Assembly (NCBI GenBank): GCA_045602385.1
Contig: JAZSBL010000042.1
Span: 1 to 64,000, forward strand
Reading direction: 5' to 3'
Length of the DNA stretch: 64,000 nt
Source of the DNA: SVTX01 sp045602385
GTDB taxonomy: Bacteria; Bacillota; Clostridia; Oscillospirales; CAG-272
Shown here piece after piece: positions 1 to 7,653 of the stretch. Under the pieces are notes generated by a model that had not been told where the DNA came from, ran no database searches, and worked only from the letters and a program-made list of their open reading frames with translations. The position numbers and the translations under genes are program-made. The first letter of the stretch is position 1; each line of letters begins with the position of its first letter.

Positions 1-93
1 AAGCTCACGGAGTGCGTCAAGCTCCGAGGGGGTCTTTTCCATGTACTGCGTGCGAATTTTCTGTGCCATAAACTGCTGATCGTTTCTGTTCAT
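1..93 (-). CDS. Partial small membrane-type protein, N-terminal 31 residues
   Basis: An open frame starts with ATG at 93 (minus) and runs off the window edge. A ribosome binding site (AGAGAGG) sits about 8 bases upstream. The visible peptide is charged and helical (MNRNDQQFMAQKIRTQYMEK, then TPSELDALREL). It resembles residues 19-41 of the product of the next gene (193-573), which has ESIRNKYMPREESKLERLKK, so the two look like tandem paralogues. In Firmicutes, proteins with this start usually continue into two membrane helices; that part is outside the window. Function is unknown. Confidence 0.7.
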   Translation of the reverse strand, partial: MNRNDQQFMAQKIRTQYMEKTPSELDALREL

Positions 94-192
94 TATAAAT
101 TACCTCTCTGTGTTTGTTTTTGATTTTGTGACTGTATTATAACAAGCGTTTGTTTTTGATTGTTTTGTGAAATGTTTGCGTTTTGTTAATCC

Positions 193-573
193 TTAATTTT
201 TTGCGGATTTTATAATTTCTTCGGACAAGCGAAGAATTTCGGGTGTCAGCTCTGCCTTGGTTTTGCGTGCGATTCGTCTGTAAATCGGGTAGGCAGGAAT
301 CATGATAAGAGAACCGATAATCATAAAGAGTGCCGAGAGCCAAGCCGCGCCTGCGAACACGTCAAGGAAAAAGCACATTCCGATACCGAAGACGAGCGCC
401 CCTACGATACCGAAGCAAAGGCTTTCAATCGTACCTGCCATTTGCACGCGCAGGTCAAGCTTTTTGAGCCTTTCAAGCTTGCTTTCCTCACGAGGCATAT
501 ATTTGTTTCTGATGCTTTCGACTTCCTTGTTTCTCGTCGCCGAATAATTATAGCTAAAAGTGTTGTTTTCCAT
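193..573 (-). CDS. Small two-helix membrane protein, paralogue of the gene at 1-93
   Basis: The product is 126 residues. A charged N-terminal helix (about 15-45) is followed by two hydrophobic segments (about 48-72 and 75-98) and a charged C-terminal helix. The ATG at 573 follows a good AGGAG site. The same architecture is common in Firmicutes for small proteins of unknown role that are sometimes mislabelled as dihydropteridine reductase; nothing here supports an enzyme. About 100 bp separate it from the partial gene downstream, with no obvious terminator between, so the two could be co-transcribed. Confidence 0.75.
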   Translation of the reverse strand: MENNTFSYNYSATRNKEVESIRNKYMPREESKLERLKKLDLRVQMAGTIESLCFGIVGALVFGIGMCFFLDVFAGAAWLSALFMIIGSLIMIPAYPIYRRIARKTKAELTPEILRLSEEIIKSAKN

Positions 574-681
574 AATACTCCTGTTTCTTTCATTTCATTG
601 TGACGATATTATACGATACCGATTTTTGAGTTTTGTTGGCGATTTGTTTCTGAAATGTTATAAAAACGATTTTGCAACAAA

Positions 682-707
682 AAGCATCGGATATTTCACC
701 GATGCTT
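682..707 (-). terminator. Hairpin terminator for the gene at 725-907
   Basis: Nine-base perfect arms (682-690 and 699-707) enclose an eight-base loop. On the minus strand the hairpin is followed by TTTTGTTG. It lies 18 bases after the stop codon of the minus-strand gene at 725-907. Confidence 0.7.
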
Positions 708-724
708 GATCTGTATTTTGGTTG

Positions 725-907
725 CTATTCTTCGTCCGTCTGCACCTCCATCGCCAACCTTGCTCCGAGGCGGAAGGCGTATTCGAATATTGCTTCCTCG
801 GCAAGGCTTACGTACTCGTCCCGGCAGTCGTGGAACTTTTCGAAGATCTCCTTCTGCTCGCCTCTGAGTTCATAAGTGATTCCGTTTTGTTCAATGTTCT
901 TTTCCAT
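725..907 (-). CDS. Short DUF6809-like protein
   Basis: The product is 60 residues. The ATG at 905-907 was chosen over the longer open frame because a GGAAGGTG site lies directly upstream; the extension would run through non-coding-looking sequence. The peptide is two predicted helices with the pattern EKFHDCRDEYVSLAEE then FEYAFRLGARLAMEV. This resembles the C-terminal half of the small Firmicutes family DUF6809, whose function is unknown. The family call is from memory of the pattern, not a search. It stands alone between two terminator-like hairpins. Confidence 0.6.
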   Translation of the reverse strand: MEKNIEQNGITYELRGEQKEIFEKFHDCRDEYVSLAEEAIFEYAFRLGARLAMEVQTDEE

Positions 908-986
908 ATATTGCACCTTCCTTTCATTTGGTGCCTTAAGTGTACTGCAAAGACAGAAAATCTGCAAATGTGCAAAAAAGAAAAAT

Positions 987-1010
987 ACGAGGACACCGAA
1001 ATGTTCTCGT
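987..1010. terminator. Hairpin with T-tracts on both sides
   Basis: Eight-base arms (987-994 and 1003-1010, one G-U pair) flank an eight-base loop. Both strands carry a T-run after the stem. It lies about 90 bases downstream of the minus-strand AraC-type gene and probably ends its transcript. Confidence 0.5.
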
Positions 1011-1099
1011 GTTTTTCTTAGCCTTCGCAATGCTCGTAATTCTTAATTCTCAGAAACTGTCCTTAAGGGAACTGAGCATTTCACCCTTGCTTTTTTTAT

Positions 1100-1837
1100 T
1101 CAATTTACATAATCTCGGTAACGAAGCGGCGAATATCCAGTGCGCTTTTTAAAGACCCTCGAAAAATAATTTGCATCGTCAAAGCCTACGGTTGCGGCAA
1201 TACCCGCGCAGGACATTGAGCTTTCAGCAAGAAGCTTTTTTGCAGCGTTTATTCTAACGTCAATAAGATAATTGATGATGGATTTTCCCGTGGTTCTTTT
1301 GAACTCGTTTTCACAGTATGCGGATGAATAAAAGGTAGCCTTACTTATATCATTGAGCGTGATCTTTTCAGCGTAGTGGCCTTGTATAAAGGAAATTATT
1401 TCCGCAGACAAGGGCGATGAATAGCTATCATATATATTATCGTTGATCTGCAATATAAGTGTTTCAACAGCCAATCTCAGCTTTGTTCCTCTGTCGTTGG
1501 AAGGGGAAAAATACGCAGACTCCAAATAATTAAGTAGAAACTTGATCTCATTGTTTATGCATTGCTTGAGCACTATATCCAGTTCCAGGGGAGTCTCAGA
1601 GTGAAAATTGATGCTTACATAATCGTTAAGGCACTCACCGGTCTCTCTCTGTCGGACACTGCCGGACGGTACGTATATAATATCTCCGCTATTTATCGCG
1701 TATTTAACTCCGTTGACATAATATGTCATCTCACCTGAAAGGAGAAATGTCAGCTCACTGAATTTGATTTCATGGCGCTCAATTCCTTTATGGGAGGCAA
1801 ATTTATTGTGTGCAAAATAGGTAACTTCGTTAATCAT
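1100..1837 (-). CDS. AraC-family transcriptional regulator
   Basis: The product is 245 residues. The N-terminal part (about 1-90) is cupin-like, with the HEIKFSELTFLLSGEMTYYV pattern typical of AraC-type effector domains. The C-terminal 100 residues hold two helix-turn-helix units: ITLNDISKATFYSSAYCENEFKR, and the classic second unit IAATVGFDDANYFSRVFKKR followed by GYSPLRYR. It is transcribed away from the sugar operon that begins at 2076. The shared 238-bp gap holds two overlapping promoters inside a palindrome, so it most likely controls that operon and itself. The effector is unknown but is presumably an intermediate of the operon's pathway. Confidence 0.9.
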   Translation of the reverse strand: MINEVTYFAHNKFASHKGIERHEIKFSELTFLLSGEMTYYVNGVKYAINSGDIIYVPSGSVRQRETGECLNDYVSINFHSETPLELDIVLKQCINNEIKFLLNYLESAYFSPSNDRGTKLRLAVETLILQINDNIYDSYSSPLSAEIISFIQGHYAEKITLNDISKATFYSSAYCENEFKRTTGKSIINYLIDVRINAAKKLLAESSMSCAGIAATVGFDDANYFSRVFKKRTGYSPLRYRDYVN

Positions 1838-1911
1838 ACTATCACCCCATCTTTACAGGTGGATTTTAATAAGTTTGTGCTAAAAATATTCCAAAATTCA
1901 CGAATTGTCCA

Positions 1912-1939
1912 TTGAAAAGACATTAAAATATGCTATAAT
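1912..1939 (+). promoter_or_regulatory. Vegetative-type promoter for the sugar operon
   Basis: A TTGAAA box (1912-1917), 16-base spacer and TATAAT box (1934-1939) read toward the operon starting at 2076. The -10 box lies in the left arm of the palindrome at 1927-1953. Confidence 0.65.
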
Positions 1940-1953
1940 AATTATAGCATATT
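1927..1953. promoter_or_regulatory. Perfect 13-bp inverted repeat between divergent genes, candidate operator
   Basis: Arms 1927-1939 and 1941-1953 are perfect reverse complements around a single base at 1940. Each arm contains a TATAAT on its own strand, so the two -10 boxes are part of the palindrome. The position between an AraC-type regulator and a catabolic operon makes it a plausible operator, although much of the symmetry could simply come from the two -10 boxes facing each other. Confidence 0.6.
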
Positions 1954-1969
1954 AGTAATTAATTGTCAA
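1941..1969 (-). promoter_or_regulatory. Consensus promoter for the AraC-type regulator
   Basis: On the minus strand TTGACA (1964-1969), a 17-base spacer and TATAAT (1941-1946) match the vegetative consensus exactly and read toward the regulator at 1837. It overlaps the opposite promoter at 1912-1939, so RNA polymerase probably cannot occupy both at once. Confidence 0.75.
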
Positions 1970-2075
1970 TATTGTTTTATTTAAACTTAAAGTATTTTAC
2001 AAATCAGTATCTTCGGCCCTTAAAAACGGACGGGAAACGTAATAAATCACTCAACACTAAGGACGGAAAACAACA

Positions 2076-2900
2076 ATGAAAAAGGTTTGCGTTGTAACAG
2101 GTGCAGGCGGCGTTCTCTGCGCCGAATTTGCCAGAGAAATGTCAAAGAACGGATATGCCGTAGCTCTGCTTGATCTCAATGAATCTGCCGCTAAATCTGT
2201 GGCTGACGAGATCTGCGCGTGCGGAGGACTGGCAAAGGCATACAAGGCTAACGTACTTGACAGAGAATGTCTTGATGACGTACACAGGCAGGTTCTTGCA
2301 GAGCTTGGCAAGTGCACGGTATTGATAAACGGCGCGGGAGGAAACAGCCCCAAAGCAACTACCGCTCACGAATATTTTGAAAAGGGTGACGAGGAGCGTG
2401 ACGACATTCTCACATTCTTCAACCTTGACGAAGGCGGCTTTGATTTTGTGTTTGATCTCAACATGAAGGGAGTTCTTCTTCCTACACAGGTCTTTTCAAG
2501 AGATATGATCGGCGCCGAGGGCTGCTCGATAATCAATATCTCCTCGATGAATGCATATACCCCTCTTACAAAGATCCCCGCGTACAGCTCCGCTAAGGCG
2601 GCTGTATCCAACTTCACGCAGTGGCTTGCGGTCCACTTTGCAAAAGAGGGAATCAGAGTAAACGGAATTGCCCCCGGATTCTTCGCTACAAACCAAAACA
2701 GAGCGCTCCTCTTTAATCCCGACGGAACGCCCACCGCAAGAACGGGTAAGATCCTTGCGGCCACTCCCATGGGTCGATTCGGCGAGGCAAGCGAGCTTCT
2801 CGGAGCTCTTAAATTCCTGGCAGACCCCACGGCATCCGGATTTGTCACAGGCACTGTAATTCCCGTTGACGGCGGATTCTCCGCATATTCCGGAGTTTAA
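2076..2900 (+). CDS. uxuB: Fructuronate reductase / D-mannonate oxidoreductase, SDR type
   Basis: The product is 274 residues, a classical short-chain dehydrogenase. The NAD(P) loop TGAGGVLC is at 8-15, NGAGG at 85-89, a serine pair at 156-157, and the catalytic Tyr170-x3-Lys174 in YSSAK. The stretches SSMNAYTPLTKIPAYSSAK and PVDGGFSAYSGV are characteristic of the B. subtilis YjmF/UxuB group, which interconverts fructuronate and mannonate. An AAGGA site precedes the ATG. It is the first gene of a five-gene operon. Glucuronate isomerase, the previous step of the known route, is encoded far away at 55055-56476. No mannonate dehydratase gene is in the window, so use on another keto-acid is possible. 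Confidence 0.8.
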   Translation: MKKVCVVTGAGGVLCAEFAREMSKNGYAVALLDLNESAAKSVADEICACGGLAKAYKANVLDRECLDDVHRQVLAELGKCTVLINGAGGNSPKATTAHEYFEKGDEERDDILTFFNLDEGGFDFVFDLNMKGVLLPTQVFSRDMIGAEGCSIINISSMNAYTPLTKIPAYSSAKAAVSNFTQWLAVHFAKEGIRVNGIAPGFFATNQNRALLFNPDGTPTARTGKILAATPMGRFGEASELLGALKFLADPTASGFVTGTVIPVDGGFSAYSGV

Positions 2901-2920
2901 TACACGAGAGGAGAACAAAC

Positions 2921-3772
2921 ATGAACAACGAAAAAATCATTCTTTGCGGCTTTGCCGATGAGGCAGATCCCGGTATTGACGGTCAGATCGAGGCGCTTCG
3001 CGAAAACGGTATTTCCTTGCTTGAGATCAGAGGAGTTGACGGCAGAAATATAAGCGAGGTAACTCCCGACGAGGCAAAAGAGCTCCGAGCAAAATTCGAC
3101 GCAAACGGAATTTCCGTTTGGTCCTTGGGCTCTCCTATAGGAAAGATCAACATAAACGACGACTTCGATAAGGAGATCGAAAAGCTCAGGGCACTCCTTG
3201 AGGTTGGTAAGATCCTCGGCGCAAGATGCATCAGACTCTTCAGCTTCTACGGAACAGAGGGCAAGGCTGAGCATCTCCCCGTAATTTGTGAGAGACTTAA
3301 GAAGTACGTTGAGATATCCGCAGAATACGGCATCATTCCTTGTCACGAAAACGAAAAGGGTGTTTACGGTGAGAACGCGGCACGCTGCCTTGAAATCCAC
3401 AAGGCCGTTCCCGGACTTAAGGCGGTATTTGATCCCGCCAACTTCGTTCAGGCAGATCAGGACGTTCTTGAGGCATGGGACATGCTTGAGGAATACGTAT
3501 ACTACGGACATATCAAGGACGCAAACGAGGAAAAGAACATCGTTCCTCCCGGACAGGGATGCGGCAAGATTGCAGAGTATCTTCCCAAGTTTGTAGAAAA
3601 GGGATGCACTGTTCTTACCCTTGAACCTCACCTCATGGAATTCGTAGGTCTTGCGGGTCTTGAGGAAGAGGGCGCAAAGAGCGACGTAGGCTCTGTAATT
3701 AGTTTTGAAAGCGGCAGAGACGCATTCAAGTGCGCAGCCGATGCTTTAAAAGAAATTATTGCTACCATTTAA
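2921..3772 (+). CDS. Sugar phosphate isomerase/epimerase, TIM barrel
   Basis: The product is 283 residues with the xylose isomerase-like barrel (PF01261 type). Likely metal ligands are spaced as in the family: Glu143 in CHEN, Asp171 in FDPAN, His197 in HIKD and Glu235 in EPHL. The last motif sits before a flexible loop (about 239-258). Twenty bases separate it from the SDR gene and twelve from the next isomerase, so it is co-transcribed. Family members isomerise, epimerise or eliminate on sugars and keto-sugars; the substrate cannot be read from sequence. The neighbouring oxidoreductases suggest it works on an oxidised sugar. Confidence 0.8.
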   Translation: MNNEKIILCGFADEADPGIDGQIEALRENGISLLEIRGVDGRNISEVTPDEAKELRAKFDANGISVWSLGSPIGKININDDFDKEIEKLRALLEVGKILGARCIRLFSFYGTEGKAEHLPVICERLKKYVEISAEYGIIPCHENEKGVYGENAARCLEIHKAVPGLKAVFDPANFVQADQDVLEAWDMLEEYVYYGHIKDANEEKNIVPPGQGCGKIAEYLPKFVEKGCTVLTLEPHLMEFVGLAGLEEEGAKSDVGSVISFESGRDAFKCAADALKEIIATI

Positions 3773-3784
3773 GGAGGTATTGCT

Positions 3785-4564
3785 ATGATCTTAGGTGTTC
3801 AGTTTTACACATTGCGTGAACAGTGTAAGGACCTCAAGGGCTTTGAGGAGTCTATGAAGAAGGTCGCTGATATCGGATACACATCCATTCAGCTTTCCGG
3901 CGTTTGCGCTCACGAGCCCGAATGGGCTTACGAGAAGGCACGTGAAAACGGCTTGTCCATTGACCTTACACACTACGATCTCAAGAAGATGTGCCACGAA
4001 ACAGCTGCTACAATCGCTCATCATGATGCCTTGCACTGCAGTCATATAGGACTTGGCTCCAGCCCATATCCGAAGACAGAGGAGGGTCTTGAGCATCTTT
4101 GTCAGAACCTCGCTCCCGTGGTTAAGGAGTTCGCCGCACACGGCAAGAAGTTCGCATATCACAACCACCACTGGGAGTTCTTCAGACACGGCGACAAGAC
4201 ATTCCTTGACGGCCTTTGCGAGCGTTTCACTCCCGACGAGCTTGCCATTATTCTTGACGTGTTCTGGGTACAGGCTGCAGGCGGTGACCCCGTAGCATGG
4301 ATCAAGAAGCTTAAGGGCAGACTTGACAGAGTTCACTTTAAGGACATGAAGATATTCCTTCATGAGGATATCTACAACATGGACTGCCGTAGAGTTGCAT
4401 CTATCGGTGAAGGTATCATGAACTACGATGCAATCATTGAGGCTTGCCTTGAAGCCAATGCGGGAATCGGTTACGTAGAGCTTGACGACTGCTACGGTGA
4501 GGATCCCTTTGAGTGCTTGAAGAGAAGCTACAAATACATGTCCGAGAGGTACGGACTTAAATAA
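3785..4564 (+). CDS. Second sugar phosphate isomerase/epimerase, IolE/YcjR-like
   Basis: The product is 259 residues. The YHNHHWEF signature (125-132), Asp158, HFKDM (184-188), GEG (208-210) and Glu232 mark the xylose isomerase-like metal-dependent barrel family. It is only distantly like the preceding isomerase, so the two probably catalyse different steps. A strong AAGGAGGT site overlaps the end of the upstream gene. The pairing with Gfo/Idh/MocA enzymes downstream is typical of inositol-type and 3-keto-sugar pathways. Confidence 0.8.
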   Translation: MILGVQFYTLREQCKDLKGFEESMKKVADIGYTSIQLSGVCAHEPEWAYEKARENGLSIDLTHYDLKKMCHETAATIAHHDALHCSHIGLGSSPYPKTEEGLEHLCQNLAPVVKEFAAHGKKFAYHNHHWEFFRHGDKTFLDGLCERFTPDELAIILDVFWVQAAGGDPVAWIKKLKGRLDRVHFKDMKIFLHEDIYNMDCRRVASIGEGIMNYDAIIEACLEANAGIGYVELDDCYGEDPFECLKRSYKYMSERYGLK

Positions 4565-4591
4565 ATTTGCTTTCAGAACCGAGATAACATT

Positions 4592-5791
4592 ATGAAAAAG
4601 ATCAGGCTTGGTATAATAGGACTTGGAAATATCGGCGCGCAGCATTACCGAAACGTTTTGGACGGAAAATGCCCCGAAATAGACGTAACGGCTGTTTGCG
4701 ATATTAACCCCGACAGACTCGGGTGGGTACGCGATACATATGCAGAGTATCATAATGATGATGCGCATATTCCATTTCCCGAAATGTTTTCCAATGCTTC
4801 ACAAATGATTGCAAGCGGAGCATGTGAGGCAGTCATCATTGCAGTTCCGCACTACGATCACCCTCGCTATGCCATCGAGGCATTCAGACATGGGCTTCAC
4901 GTTATGTGCGAAAAGCCCGCAGGTGTCTACACCTTGCAGGTAAGGGAAATGATTGCCGAGGCAGACAAGCATCCCGAGCTTAAATTCGGCATGATGTTCA
5001 ACCAGCGCACCAATTGCGTGTATCGCAAGATGAAGGAGATCCTTGACAGCGGCGAGCTTGGAGAAATAAGACGCACCAACTGGATTATAACCAACTGGTA
5101 CAGGCCCCAGGCTTACTACAATTCAAGTGAATGGCGTGCGACCTGGTCAGGAGAGGGCGGAGGAGTGCTGCTCAATCAATGCCCCCACAATCTTGACCTT
5201 TGGCAGTGGCTTTGCGGCATGCCGTCACGCGTATACGCTAAGATCGGCTTCGGTAAATGGCACGACATTGAGGTTGATGATGAAGCATCCGTTATTGTAG
5301 AATATCCTAACGGCGCTACCGGTAGCTTTATAACCTCAACGGCAGATTTTCCGGGCACTAACCGCCTTGAGATAGTCTGCGACCAAGGATCGCTTATTTG
5401 CGAGGACAACGTAGTAACAATGCATAAGCTTGATGCTTCGGAATCTGCGTTTACAAAAATAAACAAAAGCCCTTATGAAGCTCCCGGTCTTACAACTGTA
5501 ACGGTTGAGACCGACAATAAAAATGAGCAGCATCCCGCAGTTCTTAACGCCTTTGCGGCGGCTATCCTACGCGACGAGCCGCTTATAGCCGACGGACGAG
5601 AGGGAATTAACGCTCTGCTCATCTCCAATGCGATGCATTTGTCCGCATGGACAGGAAGGGAAGTCGAGCTTCCTTTTGACGAGTCATTGTTTAAATCGCT
5701 GCTTGACGAGCGAATCAAAACGTCAAAGAAAAAAGAAAACACGACCTATATCTTTTCTGAGTTCAACAAGACTCATAAAAGAATTTTATAA
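4592..5791 (+). CDS. Gfo/Idh/MocA-family oxidoreductase, copy 1
   Basis: The product is 399 residues. The Rossmann loop GLGNIG is at 10-15, the family EKP motif at 107-109, and the catalytic-type histidine at about 199 in CPHNLD. The enzyme should oxidise or reduce a sugar or cyclitol ring carbon with NAD(P). The middle third is almost identical to the next gene's product (shared FGMMFNQRTN, TNWIITNWYRPQ, ATWSGEGGGVL), so the pair arose by tandem duplication. The C-terminus is extended by a lysine-rich tail. The ribosome binding site is weak compared with copy 2, which suggests lower expression. Confidence 0.85.
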   Translation: MKKIRLGIIGLGNIGAQHYRNVLDGKCPEIDVTAVCDINPDRLGWVRDTYAEYHNDDAHIPFPEMFSNASQMIASGACEAVIIAVPHYDHPRYAIEAFRHGLHVMCEKPAGVYTLQVREMIAEADKHPELKFGMMFNQRTNCVYRKMKEILDSGELGEIRRTNWIITNWYRPQAYYNSSEWRATWSGEGGGVLLNQCPHNLDLWQWLCGMPSRVYAKIGFGKWHDIEVDDEASVIVEYPNGATGSFITSTADFPGTNRLEIVCDQGSLICEDNVVTMHKLDASESAFTKINKSPYEAPGLTTVTVETDNKNEQHPAVLNAFAAAILRDEPLIADGREGINALLISNAMHLSAWTGREVELPFDESLFKSLLDERIKTSKKKENTTYIFSEFNKTHKRIL

Positions 5792-5814
5792 TTAATTTTG
5801 AGGAGAATCCCACT

Positions 5815-7017
5815 ATGAGAAAAGTAAAAATGGGCATTATCGGTGTCGGTAACATGGGTGCCAGCCACCTTAACGAGATCATGGCTAACAAGAACCCTGA
5901 TATCGAGGTAACTGCAATTGCCGATATAAGCGCAGAAAGACGCGAATGGGCTAAGCAGGCTATTGCTACTGCAAAGGAAAAGTATCCTGAAAGTAACATT
6001 GGCGAGATCGCAATTTTCGAGGACGGTTCCGACCTTATAAAGAGTGGAACATGTGAGGCGATCATTATCGCGGTTCCTCACTACGATCACCCCAGATTTG
6101 CCATTGAAGGCTTCCAGAACGGTCTTCACGTAATGTGCGAAAAGCCTGCGGGCGTTTACACGCTCGACGTAAGAGCAATGAATGAGGAGGCTGCAAAGCA
6201 TCCTGAGCTTAAGTTCGGTATGATGTTCAATCAGAGAACAAATTGCCTCTACAAGAAGATGAAGGAAATTATTTCCAGCGGAGAGCTTGGTGAGATCAGA
6301 AGAACAAACTGGATCATTACCAACTGGTACCGTCCCCAGTCTTACTACGACTCCGGTGCATGGAGAGCAACATGGTCCGGTGAAGGTGGCGGAGTTCTTA
6401 TGAATCAGGCGCCTCATAACCTTGACCTCTGGCAGTGGATCTGCGGTATGCCTTCCAAGGTAGACGTTAAGATGCACTTCGGCAAGTGGCACGACATCGA
6501 GGTTGAGGACGACGTAACCGCATACGTTGAATATCCCAACGGCGCAACCGGTACATTCATCACCACAACAGGTGATGCACCCGGTACAAACCGCTTTGAG
6601 ATCGTTTGCGACGGCGGTATGCTTATCTGCGACGGTGTAACTCTTACAATGAAGAAGCTCGACGTGTTTGAGCCTGTATTCACAAAGACATTCAAGGGCG
6701 GTATGGGCGGCCCCAACGTAACAACATCCAAGGTTGAGGTTGACGGCTCCAATCCTCAGCACCAGGGCGTTCGCGCGGCGTTTGCAGGCGCGATCCTTCG
6801 CGGCGAGCCTCTCGTTGCAGAGGGCTACGAGGGAATAAACGGACTTATGCTTTCCAACGCAATGCATCTTTCCGCTTGGACAAATGCTCCCGTAGAGCTT
6901 CCTTTTGACGAAGTTAAGTACAAAGAGCTTCTTATGGAGAAGGTTAAGACATCCAGAAGAAAGACAAACGTTTCTGCAGTATTTGTAGAAAACATGGTTG
7001 GTACATTTAACGCGTAA
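5815..7017 (+). CDS. Gfo/Idh/MocA-family oxidoreductase, copy 2
   Basis: The product is 400 residues, a close paralogue of the preceding one. GVGNMG is at 10-15, EKP at 109-111 and APHNLD around 199-204. Differences cluster in the first 80 residues (cofactor domain and a longer helix) and around 280-310, where copy 2 has a glycine-rich loop. A good GAGGAGA site precedes the ATG. Codons are of the more biased type than in copy 1. It is the last gene of the operon and is followed by a long hairpin. Confidence 0.85.
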   Translation: MRKVKMGIIGVGNMGASHLNEIMANKNPDIEVTAIADISAERREWAKQAIATAKEKYPESNIGEIAIFEDGSDLIKSGTCEAIIIAVPHYDHPRFAIEGFQNGLHVMCEKPAGVYTLDVRAMNEEAAKHPELKFGMMFNQRTNCLYKKMKEIISSGELGEIRRTNWIITNWYRPQSYYDSGAWRATWSGEGGGVLMNQAPHNLDLWQWICGMPSKVDVKMHFGKWHDIEVEDDVTAYVEYPNGATGTFITTTGDAPGTNRFEIVCDGGMLICDGVTLTMKKLDVFEPVFTKTFKGGMGGPNVTTSKVEVDGSNPQHQGVRAAFAGAILRGEPLVAEGYEGINGLMLSNAMHLSAWTNAPVELPFDEVKYKELLMEKVKTSRRKTNVSAVFVENMVGTFNA

Positions 7018-7026
7018 AATCACAAA

Positions 7027-7066
7027 ACATAAGGCAAACCTACTAAAAGTAGGTTTGCCGTTATGT
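7027..7066 (+). terminator. Terminator of the sugar operon
   Basis: A 12-bp perfect stem (7033-7044 with 7048-7059, loop AAA) is extended by ACATAA/TTATGT with a one-base bulge. It lies 9 bases after the last operon gene and is followed by an AT-rich tail rather than a pure T-run. Confidence 0.75.
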
Positions 7067-7119
7067 ATTTTATGAAATGATTGAAATTCAGTCTTTTTCG
7101 CTGTTTTTTGCATATTTTT

Positions 7120-7140
7120 ACCGATATAATTATACAAAAT
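7120..7140 (+). repeat. Left terminal inverted repeat
   Basis: The 21-bp sequence begins ACCGATATAATTATAC and ends CAAAAT. It is the exact reverse complement of 9316-9336. Its last 13 bases recur directly at 9091-9103 and 9299-9311. Confidence 0.85.
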
Positions 7141-7166
7141 TTCAGTTTAATCTGAATTGCACAATT

Positions 7167-7208
7167 TGCACAGTCTGACATTGGCGCGGAGGACTGTCAG
7201 ACTGTGCA
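7167..7208. repeat. Hairpin 1 of the TTGCACAGT set
   Basis: Fourteen-base perfect arms (7167-7180 and 7195-7208) enclose a 14-base loop. The stem carries the TGCACAGT core found in two more hairpins at the other end of the element (9114-9141 and 9208-9234). No gene lies between 7018 and 7385; the stretch holds this hairpin, the terminal repeat, the hairpin at 7273-7290 and the terminator at 7335-7379. Confidence 0.75.
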
Positions 7209-7267
7209 GAAAGCGCTCCGCGCAAGGTTGAGAGAGGGCAAAGCGCACCGCAGCTGCAAGCAGCTGC

Positions 7268-7290
7268 TACTATGCCCGACAAGTCGGGCA
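7268..7290 (+). other. Hairpin next to TACTATG, weak candidate replication origin
   Basis: An eight-base perfect stem (7273-7280 and 7283-7290, loop AA) directly overlaps TACTATG at 7268-7274. Rolling-circle origins of the pMV158 type have a TACTACG nick sequence beside a hairpin, so this is a candidate for the Rep target. It could equally be a simple terminator (TTT follows). The assignment is inference. Confidence 0.3.
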
Positions 7291-7334
7291 TTTATCCGTG
7301 AAGCCTCATAAAGCAATATAGCCAACCGAGCAGT

Positions 7335-7379
7335 AAAAAAATATGGGTTTCGCACTTCCGGATGTGGCGAAACCCATAT
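7335..7379 (-). terminator. Terminator of the element's minus-strand genes
   Basis: Thirteen-base perfect arms (7341-7353 and 7367-7379) are followed on the minus strand by TTTTTT (7340-7335). It lies seven bases beyond the stop codon of the gene at 7386-7640 and should end the rep operon. Confidence 0.8.
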
Positions 7380-7385
7380 AAACGG

Positions 7386-7640
7386 TCAACTGCTAATCAT
7401 CAGTTCGGTTATAGACCTACTTTCAAGAAAAGCATCAACGCAACATTTAAAACCGAGCCTAAAGGCTTGCTTTTGATATTCCTTGATACAATCAATCAAG
7501 GCAGGACAAAAAACATCTCTTTCCGACTGTTCACAAGGGGCAAGAGCATCAACAAACTCCATATAGCAATCAAGCGTTTTTTCACTCTCAAACGCGCCAT
7601 CTTCAAACAGTTTTTCAAACACAATATCAGCTATAAGCAT
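7386..7640 (-). CDS. Small acidic cysteine-containing protein of the element
   Basis: The product is 84 residues. The ATG at 7640 is preferred because GAGG lies five bases upstream; the GTG at 7646 would overlap that site. The peptide is predicted all-helical, with five cysteines and an AFRLGFKCC stretch near the end. It faintly recalls the AFRLG helix of the host DUF6809-like protein at 725-907. It is the last gene of the minus-strand unit rep - zinc finger - this gene. Function is not recognised; a copy-control or partner role is only a guess from context. Confidence 0.55.
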   Translation of the reverse strand: MLIADIVFEKLFEDGAFESEKTLDCYMEFVDALAPCEQSERDVFCPALIDCIKEYQKQAFRLGFKCCVDAFLESRSITELMISS

Positions 7641-7653
7641 AAGCACCTCAAAA

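Noticed and set aside
2897..3631. Minus-strand frame of 244 codons opposite the first isomerase
   Set aside because: Antisense shadow without motifs or ribosome binding site.
5773..7137. 454-codon open frame on the minus strand opposite the second oxidoreductase gene
   Set aside because: It is antisense to a clear Gfo/Idh/MocA gene, its peptide is rich in Cys, Val and His with no family pattern, and it has no ribosome binding site. It arises from the codon bias of the real gene.
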